19,041 bases of DNA from CAZVIJ01 sp964626735 (GCA_964626735.1 CAZVIJ010000034.1:1-19041); one strand, 5' to 3'. Positions 7,441 to 14,582 are shown, counted from the stretch's first letter. Numbers and translations are program-made. The notes: generated by a model not told the origin, from the letters alone.

Positions 7441-8430
7441 ATGGCTCTCGACCCTGTACGTGATTTTTATACTGTCGCCCCTCAGAATACGATCCTCGAA
7501 CGATATCGTCCGGGGACTTCGCTTCCCCACTTTATCGATATTGGGGGATTGCACCAAACGGTCAGTACTCAGCTGACTTCTTCTGTTGCCGCAATCGGCA
7601 TTTCATACGCGGGCGTTAATGTACGGTATCCCAACCACGGTTTGGTGTCTCCAAACGCGCCGCTGTTCGCTCAAGTTTCACATGGCAACGATCGCTACTC
7701 GAGCGGTATGGCGATAGACGAAGCTTCGCAAAGGGCATACCTCGATGCCTTGGCTCGGGTCGGATTCCTACCGAGAATGGCTATTTTGACTGATCCGACC
7801 GTTCGAGTGATCCGAAGCGCCAGTCTCTATCATCCTTCTGCTCAAAGAGTCGGAGATAACGTCCTCGCTCGAGGTTCGAGCAGGCTTGATATGTCCCAAA
7901 TACCGAACGGCCACGTTTTGCCGGGTGTCACTGTTATGAGCGCGCTCGCCGCAAATCAAGGCGTGATCAACGACGTAGTATCGAGATATATGAATGCCGA
8001 GTACGATCCGATCCATATGGTTCTTCATGCGACTCCCTGGCTACGTACCCTTTTGTTTTGGACGCAAGGTACCAAAGATATCAGAACCTTTCCTCTACCG
8101 ACGCAGAATTTAATTCAACGGTACGCAAATCTGTATGAAATTGGCAAAGCAAGAATTGCCGATGCCCTATGCCAAGAAAATGCCGCAAACGGAAATATCG
8201 GTGTACACGTCACCCGTTACCAATTGCATATGAACGACTTGGCGTTGCTAGGTTTCTTCTACTTGGAACAATTTGCGAAAGCTACCGGAATGGAAGTCTA
8301 TATGGGACATCCCCAGAACCCAAATACTCCACCCCATATCCTGACGAGGGTACCTCCGAGCGTTTCATGGATCAATATGATGCCTTCCCAGGTATCCAGC
8401 AAGTATGCAGAACTGTTAAAACAGCATTAA
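7441..8430 (+). CDS. Unrecognised 329-residue protein
   Basis: I do not recognise a family. The protein has no signal peptide or clear membrane segment and reads as a soluble mixed alpha/beta protein. Recognisable blocks include GISYAGVNVRYPNHGL, QVSHGNDRYSSGMAIDEAS, PIHMVLHATPWLRTLL, NLYEIGKARIADALCQE and MNDLALLGFFYLEQFAKATG. The last two resemble blocks in the other orphan protein at 11537 (VYERGKAQIDAE and a later hydrophobic helix), but too weakly to claim homology. The start is the ATG at 7441, supported by the extended -10 box ending 6 nt before it. The gene converges on the nucleotidyltransferase gene with stop codons overlapping in TTAA at 8427-8430. Coding status is secure from the long frame and promoter; function unknown. 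Confidence 0.8.
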   Translation: MALDPVRDFYTVAPQNTILERYRPGTSLPHFIDIGGLHQTVSTQLTSSVAAIGISYAGVNVRYPNHGLVSPNAPLFAQVSHGNDRYSSGMAIDEASQRAYLDALARVGFLPRMAILTDPTVRVIRSASLYHPSAQRVGDNVLARGSSRLDMSQIPNGHVLPGVTVMSALAANQGVINDVVSRYMNAEYDPIHMVLHATPWLRTLLFWTQGTKDIRTFPLPTQNLIQRYANLYEIGKARIADALCQENAANGNIGVHVTRYQLHMNDLALLGFFYLEQFAKATGMEVYMGHPQNPNTPPHILTRVPPSVSWINMMPSQVSSKYAELLKQH

Positions 8431-8888
8431 ACATCGAAATCTTCAGATAGTTTTGGGGCGTCTTTTTCGTATCGCGATACTACCCTATTCTCGTCGGATA
8501 TTTGGTTGATGAAGATGTGGCGGTCGTCGCTCCAAACGACGAAGCTTTCTCCCAGGATAGAGTCGATAAAGCTTTCTTTCTTCTCTATCAAATCGAGCAA
8601 TTCGCTTTCCGTGTAGACGAGCGGATCGATCATGGGGAGCAGATCGTATTCGTTGAGGAGCCGGTGCAGATTGGCGTTTCTTTGCGTAAAGCGGTCGTGC
8701 GACTCTTTGATTACCACCAGCACGTCAATCGACGAAAACTTGCGCGCATTGCCTTTAGCGTAGCTGCCGAATACAAAAACTTCGATGAGGTTCTTGGTGA
8801 ATGATGCCTTAATGCTAACCAGCGCTTGTTCTAGGCGTTCAGCAACTCTTTGATCAAATTTAGGATTATTTGTGCCTGCTGTATGCAT
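8427..8888 (-). CDS. MNT-type nucleotidyltransferase with altered catalytic motif (partner of HEPN gene)
   Basis: The 153-residue protein belongs to the minimal nucleotidyltransferase fold (pol-beta superfamily) of HEPN-MNT pairs. Seen: FVFGSYAKGNARKF (39-51) with the GS signature, followed by S52-S53-I54-D55-V where the family has S-D-I-D; the first of the two metal-binding aspartates is thus serine (codon read as TCG at 8730-8732). The family polymer- or nucleotide-transfer activity may be lost or changed. In known pairs the MNT protein is the antitoxin that neutralises HEPN, sometimes by AMP transfer. The only in-frame ATG near the start is at 8888, giving a 58-bp overlap with the upstream HEPN gene, so translation is probably coupled; AGGAAG lies about 10 nt upstream. 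The fold call is good; the toxin-antitoxin role is inference. Confidence 0.78.
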   Translation of the reverse strand: MHTAGTNNPKFDQRVAERLEQALVSIKASFTKNLIEVFVFGSYAKGNARKFSSIDVLVVIKESHDRFTQRNANLHRLLNEYDLLPMIDPLVYTESELLDLIEKKESFIDSILGESFVVWSDDRHIFINQISDENRVVSRYEKDAPKLSEDFDV

Positions 8889-9256
8889 ATTTGTGCGTCT
8901 TCCTTGGTTATGTAATCGTGTGGGGTTTCAAAGTTGCCTGGGATGAGGAAAGGATATCGTGCGGTAAAAGTATACGACTGTAAATCTGCTATGTCTATAT
9001 GAATTCCGCGGAATCTAGGGTCGACGTTCTTCATGATTCCGATTAGTACTCCAAGCTTATGGAGCTTAGGGGCTGCCTTGCCGTGGAATACGATTACAGC
9101 CTTCAGCGCTTTTTCTGCCGACTGTTCGGCTTGAAAGCATGCCCATTCGTATGCCCCATGCTCAAGGCTTCCCCGTGCAGCTTCCATGTCGTGCTTGGCT
9201 TGAGACATCCATACATTGAAGCGGAATTTATTGTCGCTTTGTCCTAATGCGGGCAT
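8831..9256 (-). CDS. HEPN-domain protein (partner of MNT gene)
   Basis: The 141-residue, mostly helical protein matches the HEPN family: WMSQAKHDMEAARGSLEHGAY, CFQAEQSAEKALKAVIVFHG, PKLHKLGVLI, then TFTARYPFLIPG and a final helix TKEDAQICIQQAQIILNLI. These reproduce the usual order D-x-x-A, Q-A-x-E-K-x-L-K, H-x-L and A-R-Y-P. The RX4-6H ribonuclease motif of HepT-type toxins is not at its expected C-terminal place; the only R-x4-H (RFRGIH) lies earlier. It may therefore be a non-nuclease HEPN that binds or recruits. The start at 9256 has TATTAT 8 nt upstream. It precedes and overlaps the MNT gene by 58 bp. HEPN identity is good; function as toxin, scaffold or RNA binder is open. Confidence 0.8.
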   Translation of the reverse strand: MPALGQSDNKFRFNVWMSQAKHDMEAARGSLEHGAYEWACFQAEQSAEKALKAVIVFHGKAAPKLHKLGVLIGIMKNVDPRFRGIHIDIADLQSYTFTARYPFLIPGNFETPHDYITKEDAQICIQQAQIILNLIKELLNA

Positions 9257-9264
9257 TACAAACC

Positions 9265-9270
9265 ATAATA
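9265..9270 (-). promoter_or_regulatory. -10 box of the HEPN-MNT operon
   Basis: TATTAT on the minus strand 8 nt before the HEPN start, in a 40-bp gap after the preceding gene. Implies a leaderless or 1-2 nt leader mRNA. Confidence 0.5.
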
Positions 9271-9296
9271 AGGATTTAGGTGAATTTTTCCATCCT

Positions 9297-9944
9297 TTAG
9301 AATTCGACCGCCAATGCGAGGAATGCGAAGTGTTCTTCTCTCTTCAAGGCACCGATCCTTTCCGGTTCGATCAATCGTCTCAATATGCTGAAATCCGATC
9401 GGGCCGCGGCTTCAACCATGTCGCTCTCAAGAGGATGTTTGAGAAAAGGGGAAACCGAAAGGAAAATGATTGCTGAATCGCCTTGCTGAAAGGTACGCTC
9501 CCAGTACCACGGATAGCTTGTTGAGTCGCGATATCGTTGCGGGAAACAAATTTGGGCGAATCGACCGCCGTTTTTTCTGCCGTTTGTTCGCGCGTTGGTA
9601 TACAGCATGACCTGATTATTCTTTGTTGATAGTGTCCTTACAACCGTATCCGCGCCGACCGGCATAAGTCCGATTACGGCGTGTTCACGGAAGAATAAAT
9701 CGGGAAATCCGGTATTGCGCATATACTCGAATGTTTCGAGTACGCAGGCAAATGGAGTTCCAGCCCACGATGGCGGGTAACCCATTACTTGCCGTTCTTC
9801 TGCCTTCCGCCCGGAAACTTCAACCACCGAATAGCCTTGGAATTCAGGAAATTGAGGCGGCGTTACGACATCAAATTGTATAAACGGCGGGTTCGAACTC
9901 ATTTCCGAATGCGCCGACTGCATAAAGCAATCCGTAACCTTCAT
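9297..9944 (-). CDS. Unrecognised 215-residue protein
   Basis: I do not recognise this family. It is a soluble-looking protein with no membrane segment or signal peptide. Notable blocks are PPQFPEFQGYSVVEVSGRKAEER, MGYPPSWAGTPFACVLETF, FFREHAVIGLMPVGADTVVRTLS and, near the end, LRRLIEPERIGALKREEHFAFLALAVEF. The start is chosen at the ATG at 9944 because a perfect TATAAT lies 9 nt upstream; the same frame stays open to 9998 but that would place the promoter inside the gene. A later Met (MSSNPPF) is a second choice. It is 40 bp upstream of the HEPN gene on the same strand and divergent from uvrC. It may be co-transcribed with HEPN-MNT, although that pair has its own -10 box. Confidence 0.7.
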   Translation of the reverse strand: MKVTDCFMQSAHSEMSSNPPFIQFDVVTPPQFPEFQGYSVVEVSGRKAEERQVMGYPPSWAGTPFACVLETFEYMRNTGFPDLFFREHAVIGLMPVGADTVVRTLSTKNNQVMLYTNARTNGRKNGGRFAQICFPQRYRDSTSYPWYWERTFQQGDSAIIFLSVSPFLKHPLESDMVEAAARSDFSILRRLIEPERIGALKREEHFAFLALAVEF

Positions 9945-9953
9945 AAAGGGCTT

Positions 9954-9959
9954 ATTATA
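9954..9959 (-). promoter_or_regulatory. -10 box of the gene ending at 9297
   Basis: A perfect TATAAT on the minus strand 9 nt before the ATG at 9944. It decides the start over the upstream in-frame Met at 9998. Confidence 0.5.
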
Positions 9960-10005
9960 CAGCACGAACGCGATTGGGAGCCGTACAGCGATTTGCATGA
10001 ATTAT

Positions 10006-10014
10006 TGCTAAAAT
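10006..10014 (+). promoter_or_regulatory. Extended -10 promoter of uvrC
   Basis: TGC-TAAAAT ends 10 nt before the GTG start, giving a predicted leader of about 3-4 nt. No Shine-Dalgarno sequence. Confidence 0.5.
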
Positions 10015-10024
10015 AACAACTACC

Positions 10025-11515
10025 GTGTTGGATCACCCCATACAACCTATTCTCAAGACTTTGCCGACGCTTCCCGGCTGCTATATCTATAAAGACCGCG
10101 AGGGTAAGATTCTCTATGTCGGCAAGGCAAAGAACATTCGAAAACGGGTTTCCTCGTACTTCATGAATTACTCGAAACTGACGGCCCGTATCCAAATCAT
10201 GATCGACAATGCCTTCGAGGTAGAAACGCATGTCGTCGAGTCGGAGGTTGAAGCGCTCATACTTGAAGCCAGCCTCATAAAGAAATACAAACCGAGGTAC
10301 AACGTTCTCCTGAAGGATGATAAGACGTATGCGTGGATCAAGATTACCAAGGATCCTTTCCCCATTATCTACCGCGCGCGCAATACGAACGACAAGAACG
10401 CGGTGTATTTCGGCCCGTTCCCGAACGGCTACGCCCGCGATCAGGTCATGAATTTCTTGCGAAAGGAGTTCCCGTATAGAACCTGCTCCTACGCTATTAC
10501 CGAGGAAGAGCTTAAAGAGCGTTCAGAAAAAAGAAAGGAAGGCAAACGTGTCTTATCCCGCCTTTGTACGTACTACCATATCGGTCGCTGCGGAGGGCCA
10601 TGCGAAGGTATGGTGAGCCAAGATGAGTATTTGGAAAATATAGGAAATATAAAGAAGTTCTTGCAGAACAGGAAACGCGTCCTGGTAAGGGATTTGGAGT
10701 CGAAGATGAAATACTTCGCGGGCACCGAGCAATTCGAACGAGCAGCCAAAGTCAAGCAGCAAATCGATGAGCTGAATTATATTTCCCAGAAAATGATGAT
10801 CGGTTACGGCGATGACGAAGACGACGTTACCCGGCTCGGTTACCAAAGATCTCAGCAGGGGCAAGAGCAGCTTATCAAGACTTTGAAGCTCGTCAATCTG
10901 AAGCAATTTGCGAAAGAAGACAAGGCAAACTTGATGGATAACTTCCGTATCGAATGCTTCGATATATCCAATATTTCCGGTACCAACCCCGTCGGTTCCA
11001 TGGTTGTCTTTGAGGGCGGAATCATAAAAAAATCGCATTACCGGAAATTCAAGATCAACGTAAAGGATACGCCCGACGATTTCGCGATGATGTACGAAAT
11101 GCTTTCGAGAAGGTTGAAGTACCTGATACCGAAATACGCGCGCCAATTGCCGGAAGACGATTCGTTCAACGCGATTCCCGATCTCATCATTATCGATGGC
11201 GGCAAAGGCCAGTTGAGGAAGGGGCTTGAGGTTCTGCACGACCTTAAGATAAAGCTTATGAAAGATGAGCAGCATGTGCCAGATATTGTCCCTCATATGC
11301 AGCCGGTCGCGATTGAGGGCGACGGAAACTTGCGGCTGAATGTATGCGGGCTGGCAAAACGGCGTGAAGAAATTTTCACGCCGTACGAAAAAGCTAGCTA
11401 CGTATTCGACGAGAAAAAAGAGACGCTTTTCCTGCTCCAAAGGATTCGGGATGAAGCGCATCGCTTCGGCATTACGTATCACCGGTACCGCAGAAGCAAG
11501 GCTATGTTCCAATAA
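10025..11515 (+). CDS. uvrC: Excinuclease ABC subunit C, short form lacking the HhH domain
   Basis: UvrC cuts on both sides of a DNA lesion after UvrA and UvrB bind. Seen: GIY-YIG endonuclease for the 3' cut (about 12-95; PGCYIYKD, ILYVGKAKNIRKR, E81 region and KPRYNV), four cysteines C154, C181, C189 and C193 in the pattern described as an Fe-S site, UVR domain for UvrB contact (about 225-258), and the RNase H-like endonuclease for the 5' cut with FDISNISG (D313), IIDGGKGQL (D391) and RDEAHRFGITYHR (H479). At 496 residues it is about 110 shorter than typical UvrC. It stops right after the nuclease domain, so the tandem helix-hairpin-helix DNA-binding domain is absent. The next gene has its own promoter at once, so this is no frameshift remnant in view. 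Start GTG at 10025. Confidence 0.95.
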   Translation: MLDHPIQPILKTLPTLPGCYIYKDREGKILYVGKAKNIRKRVSSYFMNYSKLTARIQIMIDNAFEVETHVVESEVEALILEASLIKKYKPRYNVLLKDDKTYAWIKITKDPFPIIYRARNTNDKNAVYFGPFPNGYARDQVMNFLRKEFPYRTCSYAITEEELKERSEKRKEGKRVLSRLCTYYHIGRCGGPCEGMVSQDEYLENIGNIKKFLQNRKRVLVRDLESKMKYFAGTEQFERAAKVKQQIDELNYISQKMMIGYGDDEDDVTRLGYQRSQQGQEQLIKTLKLVNLKQFAKEDKANLMDNFRIECFDISNISGTNPVGSMVVFEGGIIKKSHYRKFKINVKDTPDDFAMMYEMLSRRLKYLIPKYARQLPEDDSFNAIPDLIIIDGGKGQLRKGLEVLHDLKIKLMKDEQHVPDIVPHMQPVAIEGDGNLRLNVCGLAKRREEIFTPYEKASYVFDEKKETLFLLQRIRDEAHRFGITYHRYRRSKAMFQ

Positions 11516-11519
11516 GCCA

Positions 11520-11528
11520 TGGTATAAT
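11520..11528 (+). promoter_or_regulatory. Extended -10 promoter of the gene at 11537
   Basis: TGG-TATAAT ends 8 nt before the ATG, in the 21-bp gap after uvrC. The same TGG-TATA form is used before the orphan gene at 7441. Predicted leader 0-2 nt. Confidence 0.6.
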
Positions 11529-11536
11529 CTTCGGTC

Positions 11537-12445
11537 ATGAACGCCAGGCACGACAATGCATCTGATATCGCCTTGTACCGGTTGAAACCATCAACGACGT
11601 TCGCTCTTCACGATGTCGTCACGTTGGCTGCTCAAACGTGGCTCGACGAATTAATCGCGGAAAATGCCGGCGGAGATACCCAAGACGAGATACTCGCCAA
11701 TTTCCGAAGACCCTTTCGCAGCGATGCGAGCTTTATGGTTGGCTTCTTGCACCTCACTACCCCTATCGACGAATGTCTGCCGATGATCCTTGATATCGCT
11801 AAAGAGCCTGAAGTTCAGACACTCTTGAAAGGAAGGAACCAGAATATCGAATCGATTGTCGCTACGGTTTCCCAAGTCTACGAGCGTGGTAAGGCTCAAA
11901 TTGATGCAGAACAGGTCACCTGCTACAAAGATTATGTTTGGGAGCGAACATTACGATATGGAAGGCTTTATGGTGGGATTCAGCGTAATCCGTCATTCGG
12001 GAAAGCTCAGGATCTCCTTTTTAGGATGCGTGAAGAGAATAGATACGGATTTATACCCGATGACCTGAACGAAGCAGTCGGACAAGAACATTCTTGGCCG
12101 ATGAAGACACTCACTCAGGTTGAGATGTATTGCTTCATGGCCTTTCTCGAAGAATCACTGGATTATTTCTATCAGAAAACTGAACACGTCAATAAAAACT
12201 TCGTCGTATTGTTGAGAGCGCTTTATGCCGATACTTCTAAGGCTTTACGGCGCATGTGCCCGCCACGGTATGTAGAATCAATTAAGGCTGCCCGGTCGGA
12301 AGCTTTGAAATACGATCTTGGACAAATTCGGGATACGGTACCTGTCTTAAATTATCGTGGCAGTAATACACAACGGGCACAGGTTCTCAATGCGATACGC
12401 AACAGAAAACCGGGCCACTATAAAGGTATATTAAGGCCAGTCTAA
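11537..12445 (+). CDS. Unrecognised 302-residue helical protein
   Basis: I do not recognise the family. The protein is soluble, charged and mostly helical by composition, without signal or membrane segments. Blocks include DVVTLAAQTWLDELIAENAGG, SFMVGFLHLTTPIDECLPMI, VYERGKAQIDAEQVTCYKDY, RMREENRYGFIPDDLNEAVG, EMYCFMAFLEESLDYFYQ and RRMCPPRYVESIKAARSEAL. The motif YERGKAQIDA resembles YEIGKARIADA in the orphan protein at 7441, and both are followed by a hydrophobic helix, so a distant relation is possible but unproven. The start is the ATG at 11537, 8 nt after a strong extended -10 box. It lies downstream of uvrC and 44 bp upstream of a tRNA gene; no terminator hairpin is seen between. Confidence 0.8.
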   Translation: MNARHDNASDIALYRLKPSTTFALHDVVTLAAQTWLDELIAENAGGDTQDEILANFRRPFRSDASFMVGFLHLTTPIDECLPMILDIAKEPEVQTLLKGRNQNIESIVATVSQVYERGKAQIDAEQVTCYKDYVWERTLRYGRLYGGIQRNPSFGKAQDLLFRMREENRYGFIPDDLNEAVGQEHSWPMKTLTQVEMYCFMAFLEESLDYFYQKTEHVNKNFVVLLRALYADTSKALRRMCPPRYVESIKAARSEALKYDLGQIRDTVPVLNYRGSNTQRAQVLNAIRNRKPGHYKGILRPV

Positions 12446-12472
12446 GCTCTTTTTCTCTGGAAATTTTTAGTG

Positions 12473-12478
12473 TATACT
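12473..12478 (+). promoter_or_regulatory. -10 box of tRNA-Lys
   Basis: TATACT, preceded directly by TG, lies 11 nt before the first tRNA base. The T-rich stretch about 17 nt upstream is a poor -35 box. Confidence 0.5.
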
Positions 12479-12489
12479 CCTCCAGAAAT

Positions 12490-12565
12490 GGTGCGTTAGC
12501 TCAGTTGGTAGAGCAGCTGCCTCTTAAGCAGCCTGTCGCTGGTTCGAGTCCAGCACGCATCACCA
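12490..12565 (+). tRNA. tRNA-Lys, anticodon CUU
   Basis: A complete 76-nt cloverleaf. The acceptor stem GGTGCGT pairs with ACGCATC (one G-U pair); the D arm is GCTC/GAGC; the anticodon arm GCTGC/GCAGC holds the loop CTCTTAA with anticodon CTT; the T arm is GCTGG TTCGAGT CCAGC. Discriminator A and an encoded CCA complete it. It decodes AAG. Confidence 0.97.
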
Positions 12566-12587
12566 CAACATGACTTATGTCATGTTG
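12566..12587 (+). repeat. Perfect hairpin immediately after tRNA-Lys
   Basis: CAACATGAC, loop TTAT and GTCATGTTG form a perfect 9-bp inverted repeat starting on the base after the CCA end. No T run follows, so it is not a textbook terminator; it may be a terminator variant, a 3'-processing signal or a protein-binding dyad. Its core TGAC-N4-GTCA matches the core of the palindrome before the crp-like gene. Confidence 0.85.
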
Positions 12588-12716
12588 ATTGACCTGATAG
12601 CCTATTAGCCCTGTATCCCTATTAATGCCACTTATCTTGGGGTAGTTTCAATATTGATTTCAATTTGTAATGGTGCTTGTACTCGAACCAATGCTATCGC
12701 ATTCTTTGCCGGAGCA
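12588..12716. other. Non-coding stretch between tRNA hairpin and next gene end
   Basis: No convincing gene on either strand. It holds only small dyads: TCAATATTGA near 12650 and AATGC-TATC-GCATT at 12690-12703, neither with a T run. It would carry the 3' end of the minus-strand gene at 12717. Confidence 0.5.
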
Positions 12717-13337
12717 TTATGTTCGCCGGGCAACGATAATTCCAGCGCACCACCCGAGGGCGCGTCCGCATTTCGGAATACGAATCGATTCGATAACGAC
12801 CCCACTCTTGCACAATACCCAAGAAATTACGGAATTCGAGTTCCACATCTCTCCCGCATTAAGCTCATCCCTACCCCATACTGGCAAGGGGACCGATCGA
12901 AGAGCTTCCAGAACGAGGTAAGCGGTTTCGGGCTGTTCCGATATTGTAATCGGGCTTTCAACAGCGTAAGAGATATCAGGAATGATTCCATTTTTCCAAC
13001 AACGCACTTCATATCTGAACAGCTTGATCTTTCGCAGCCATTTGCATCCGACGGCACCTTCACCAACTGTTTCTTTGGGATATTCGGCCAGATCCCAAAC
13101 GGGAGCTTGTTCGATGATATATTTTCCTTCGGGAACCTCGACGATGAGCGCCGAATGATAGAGCTTTCTAGGTGTTCGAAGATGCCGCAATGCCGATGAT
13201 AGTTCGAAAAGCATGCTGCTTGCCTTTACCGGCCAACATCCAGAACCTACGGGGATCCAGTAGAGCGAAACTTTACCGCTACCGATATTTGAATCTACCT
13301 CGGAAGAAACTTGATATACCAGGCCTATTCTAGACAT
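12717..13337 (-). CDS. Conserved hypothetical protein, actinobacteria-like; possible permuted papain-like fold
   Basis: The 206-residue protein resembles a hypothetical family that I recall from actinobacteria; no function is established to my knowledge. Conserved-looking blocks are SLYWIPVGSG, RKLYHSALIVEVPEGKYIIEQAPVW (His at about 61), GEGAVG, KLFRYEVRCW, VPLPVWGRDELNAGEMWNSNSVISWVL and GRALGWCAGI. An early His in a beta strand followed by a late N-x-N block before a hydrophobic helix recalls permuted NlpC/P60 or PPPDE-type thiol hydrolases, but the expected Cys is Ser in W-N-S-N-S. That comparison is speculation. The start at 13337 has TATAGT 13 nt upstream and no Shine-Dalgarno. Divergent from the flavodoxin-like gene. 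Confidence 0.75.
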   Translation of the reverse strand: MSRIGLVYQVSSEVDSNIGSGKVSLYWIPVGSGCWPVKASSMLFELSSALRHLRTPRKLYHSALIVEVPEGKYIIEQAPVWDLAEYPKETVGEGAVGCKWLRKIKLFRYEVRCWKNGIIPDISYAVESPITISEQPETAYLVLEALRSVPLPVWGRDELNAGEMWNSNSVISWVLCKSGVVIESIRIPKCGRALGWCAGIIVARRT

Positions 13338-13350
13338 GATGCGCTATGAA

Positions 13351-13356
13351 ACTATA
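13351..13356 (-). promoter_or_regulatory. -10 box of the gene ending at 12717
   Basis: TATAGT on the minus strand, 13 nt before the ATG. Predicted leader about 6-7 nt. Confidence 0.4.
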
Positions 13357-13436
13357 AATCAATTACAAGGTATTCAACGTGCTCCCCATCACTGCCCGTT
13401 TTGTACGTACCTAGTAGGTTGATAAACATTGCAATC

Positions 13437-13892
13437 ATGAAAACCATAATCCTTTACAAAACAAAAAACGGCAGCACGAAAGACTATGCCGAATTCATCC
13501 ACTCGAAAATCAGCGGATCTTTGCTGATGCAGATAGATTCATTCGATGCGGCTCGGCTTGAGGATTTCGACACGGTTATTTTGGGTTCTGCGACCTACGC
13601 AGGAAAAATAATAGCGTTGGACTTTTTGATCGGCAGCTGGCAGTACATGAAAAACAAAAATGTCATCCTATTTACCGTCGGTATGATGGATCCTATGAGC
13701 GAAGCAAGTAAACAATCGTACGAAACGATTCCCGAACATATTAGGGAAAAAATACATTACCTGAAGGTTCCCGGCCGATTAACGAGCGATCGGCTGAATT
13801 TCTTGGAAAAGCTGATGGTAAAAGCTGTAAAAGTTCCCATCGTCGATAAAGTCGATTTCCATAAAATTGAGCCCATTCTCGGCTATATATGA
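13437..13892 (+). CDS. Flavodoxin-domain protein, HemG-like
   Basis: The 151-residue protein begins MKTIILYKTKNGSTKDYAEF, the phosphate-binding loop of flavodoxins (YxTKxGST-K-x-x-A), followed by FDTVILGSATYAGKI (FMN-ring loop) and NVILFTVGMMDP. This is the Flavodoxin_5 type found in HemG protoporphyrinogen oxidases and related FMN proteins. Heme synthesis genes are not visible here, so a general redox role is more cautious. The ATG at 13437 is preferred to the in-frame GTG-type start at 13401, since the phosphate loop must begin within the first residues; a weak TGA-TAAACA box ends 8 nt before it. It ends 1 bp before the convergent GyrI-like gene. Confidence 0.8.
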   Translation: MKTIILYKTKNGSTKDYAEFIHSKISGSLLMQIDSFDAARLEDFDTVILGSATYAGKIIALDFLIGSWQYMKNKNVILFTVGMMDPMSEASKQSYETIPEHIREKIHYLKVPGRLTSDRLNFLEKLMVKAVKVPIVDKVDFHKIEPILGYI

Positions 13893-13893
13893 T

Positions 13894-14514
13894 TTAGCGG
13901 TCGCGTGCCATTTCCATAACAGGATACCGAATGATTGTCTTTAACTTATCGGGAGCGGTACGATTCGGATCGTTCAAATATATCTCGTGATGAGGCCCGC
14001 TGATGATATAACCTGATTTATCGACGAATTCATGGAGCAACTCGATGGTTGGCTGTTCATCCGAGTAGGAACCAAGATGCAGCGCTTGCGCCGATAAGCC
14101 TTCCTCTATTTCTTCAAGCCGTACGTTATCATATGGCAATCCTTTTTTCTTTGAAGCGAGCGCGATGCCTATATCAAATAGCTCTTCGTTTATGAATTGC
14201 GGCTGCATTAGCATTGCCTTCCATACATACGTCTCGGGGTCGGTTATGTCGAACGACGTTCCCGTCGTTATCCATAATGCCTCAAGCGGAGCTACTTTAT
14301 AATCTGCATAATTGTTAGGCCTTTCGATAGTTCCTTTTTTTAGGTTTATTTTGACGGTATACGCAAGACGGTACAGTGCTTGAATCGCGAGTTGGAATTC
14401 CTTCGATGATGGAGTCCCTTTGCCGGAAATCGTGAAGAATTTCATTCTTGGAATTGTTATAAACGATGTATCTTTTTCCTTGGCCGAATATAAATTTTTT
14501 ATCGATGCATCCAT
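13894..14514 (-). CDS. GyrI-like small-molecule-binding domain protein
   Basis: The 206-residue protein has the GyrI-like (SHV-fold) pattern: FITIPRMKFFTISGKGTPSSKEF, LYRLAYTVKINLKKG, YKVAPLEALWITTG, ALHLGSYSDEQPTIELLHEFVDKSGY, GPHHEIYLNDPNRTAPDKLKTIIRYPV. The block H-x-G-x-Y-x-x-x-x-P-T followed by H-E-I-Y-L-x-D-P-x-R is characteristic. Members bind drugs or other hydrophobic small molecules, and some hydrolyse them or sit as sensors beside MerR regulators; a TipA-like MerR gene lies 3 kb away. The start at 14514 has GATAAT only 4 nt before the ATG, too close for a normal promoter to that start, so the start is slightly uncertain. Divergent from the GlsB-like gene. Confidence 0.85.
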   Translation of the reverse strand: MDASIKNLYSAKEKDTSFITIPRMKFFTISGKGTPSSKEFQLAIQALYRLAYTVKINLKKGTIERPNNYADYKVAPLEALWITTGTSFDITDPETYVWKAMLMQPQFINEELFDIGIALASKKKGLPYDNVRLEEIEEGLSAQALHLGSYSDEQPTIELLHEFVDKSGYIISGPHHEIYLNDPNRTAPDKLKTIIRYPVMEMARDR

Positions 14515-14554
14515 ATGAATTATCTTGCCAGTAAAGTACAGTTCGGTACGTGTC

Positions 14555-14582
14555 TTGGATCACTCACTTGCGTTTACATAAT
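14555..14582 (+). promoter_or_regulatory. Promoter of the GlsB-like gene
   Basis: TTGGAT (14555-14560) and CATAAT (14577-14582) with a 16-nt spacer. The predicted start near 14589 leaves a leader of about 16 nt that carries a Shine-Dalgarno sequence, unlike most genes here. Confidence 0.5.

Noticed and set aside
10553..11551. 332-codon open frame opposite uvrC
   Set aside because: It is antisense to a gene with all expected motifs, and its translation shows no family features.
12690..12703. AATGC-TATC-GCATT hairpin as terminator of the gene at 12717
   Set aside because: The stem is only 5 bp, AT-containing, and no T run follows on either strand.
12654..13199. 181-codon plus-strand frame
   Set aside because: It mostly shadows the minus-strand gene at 12717-13337, which has conserved-looking blocks; no promoter was seen.
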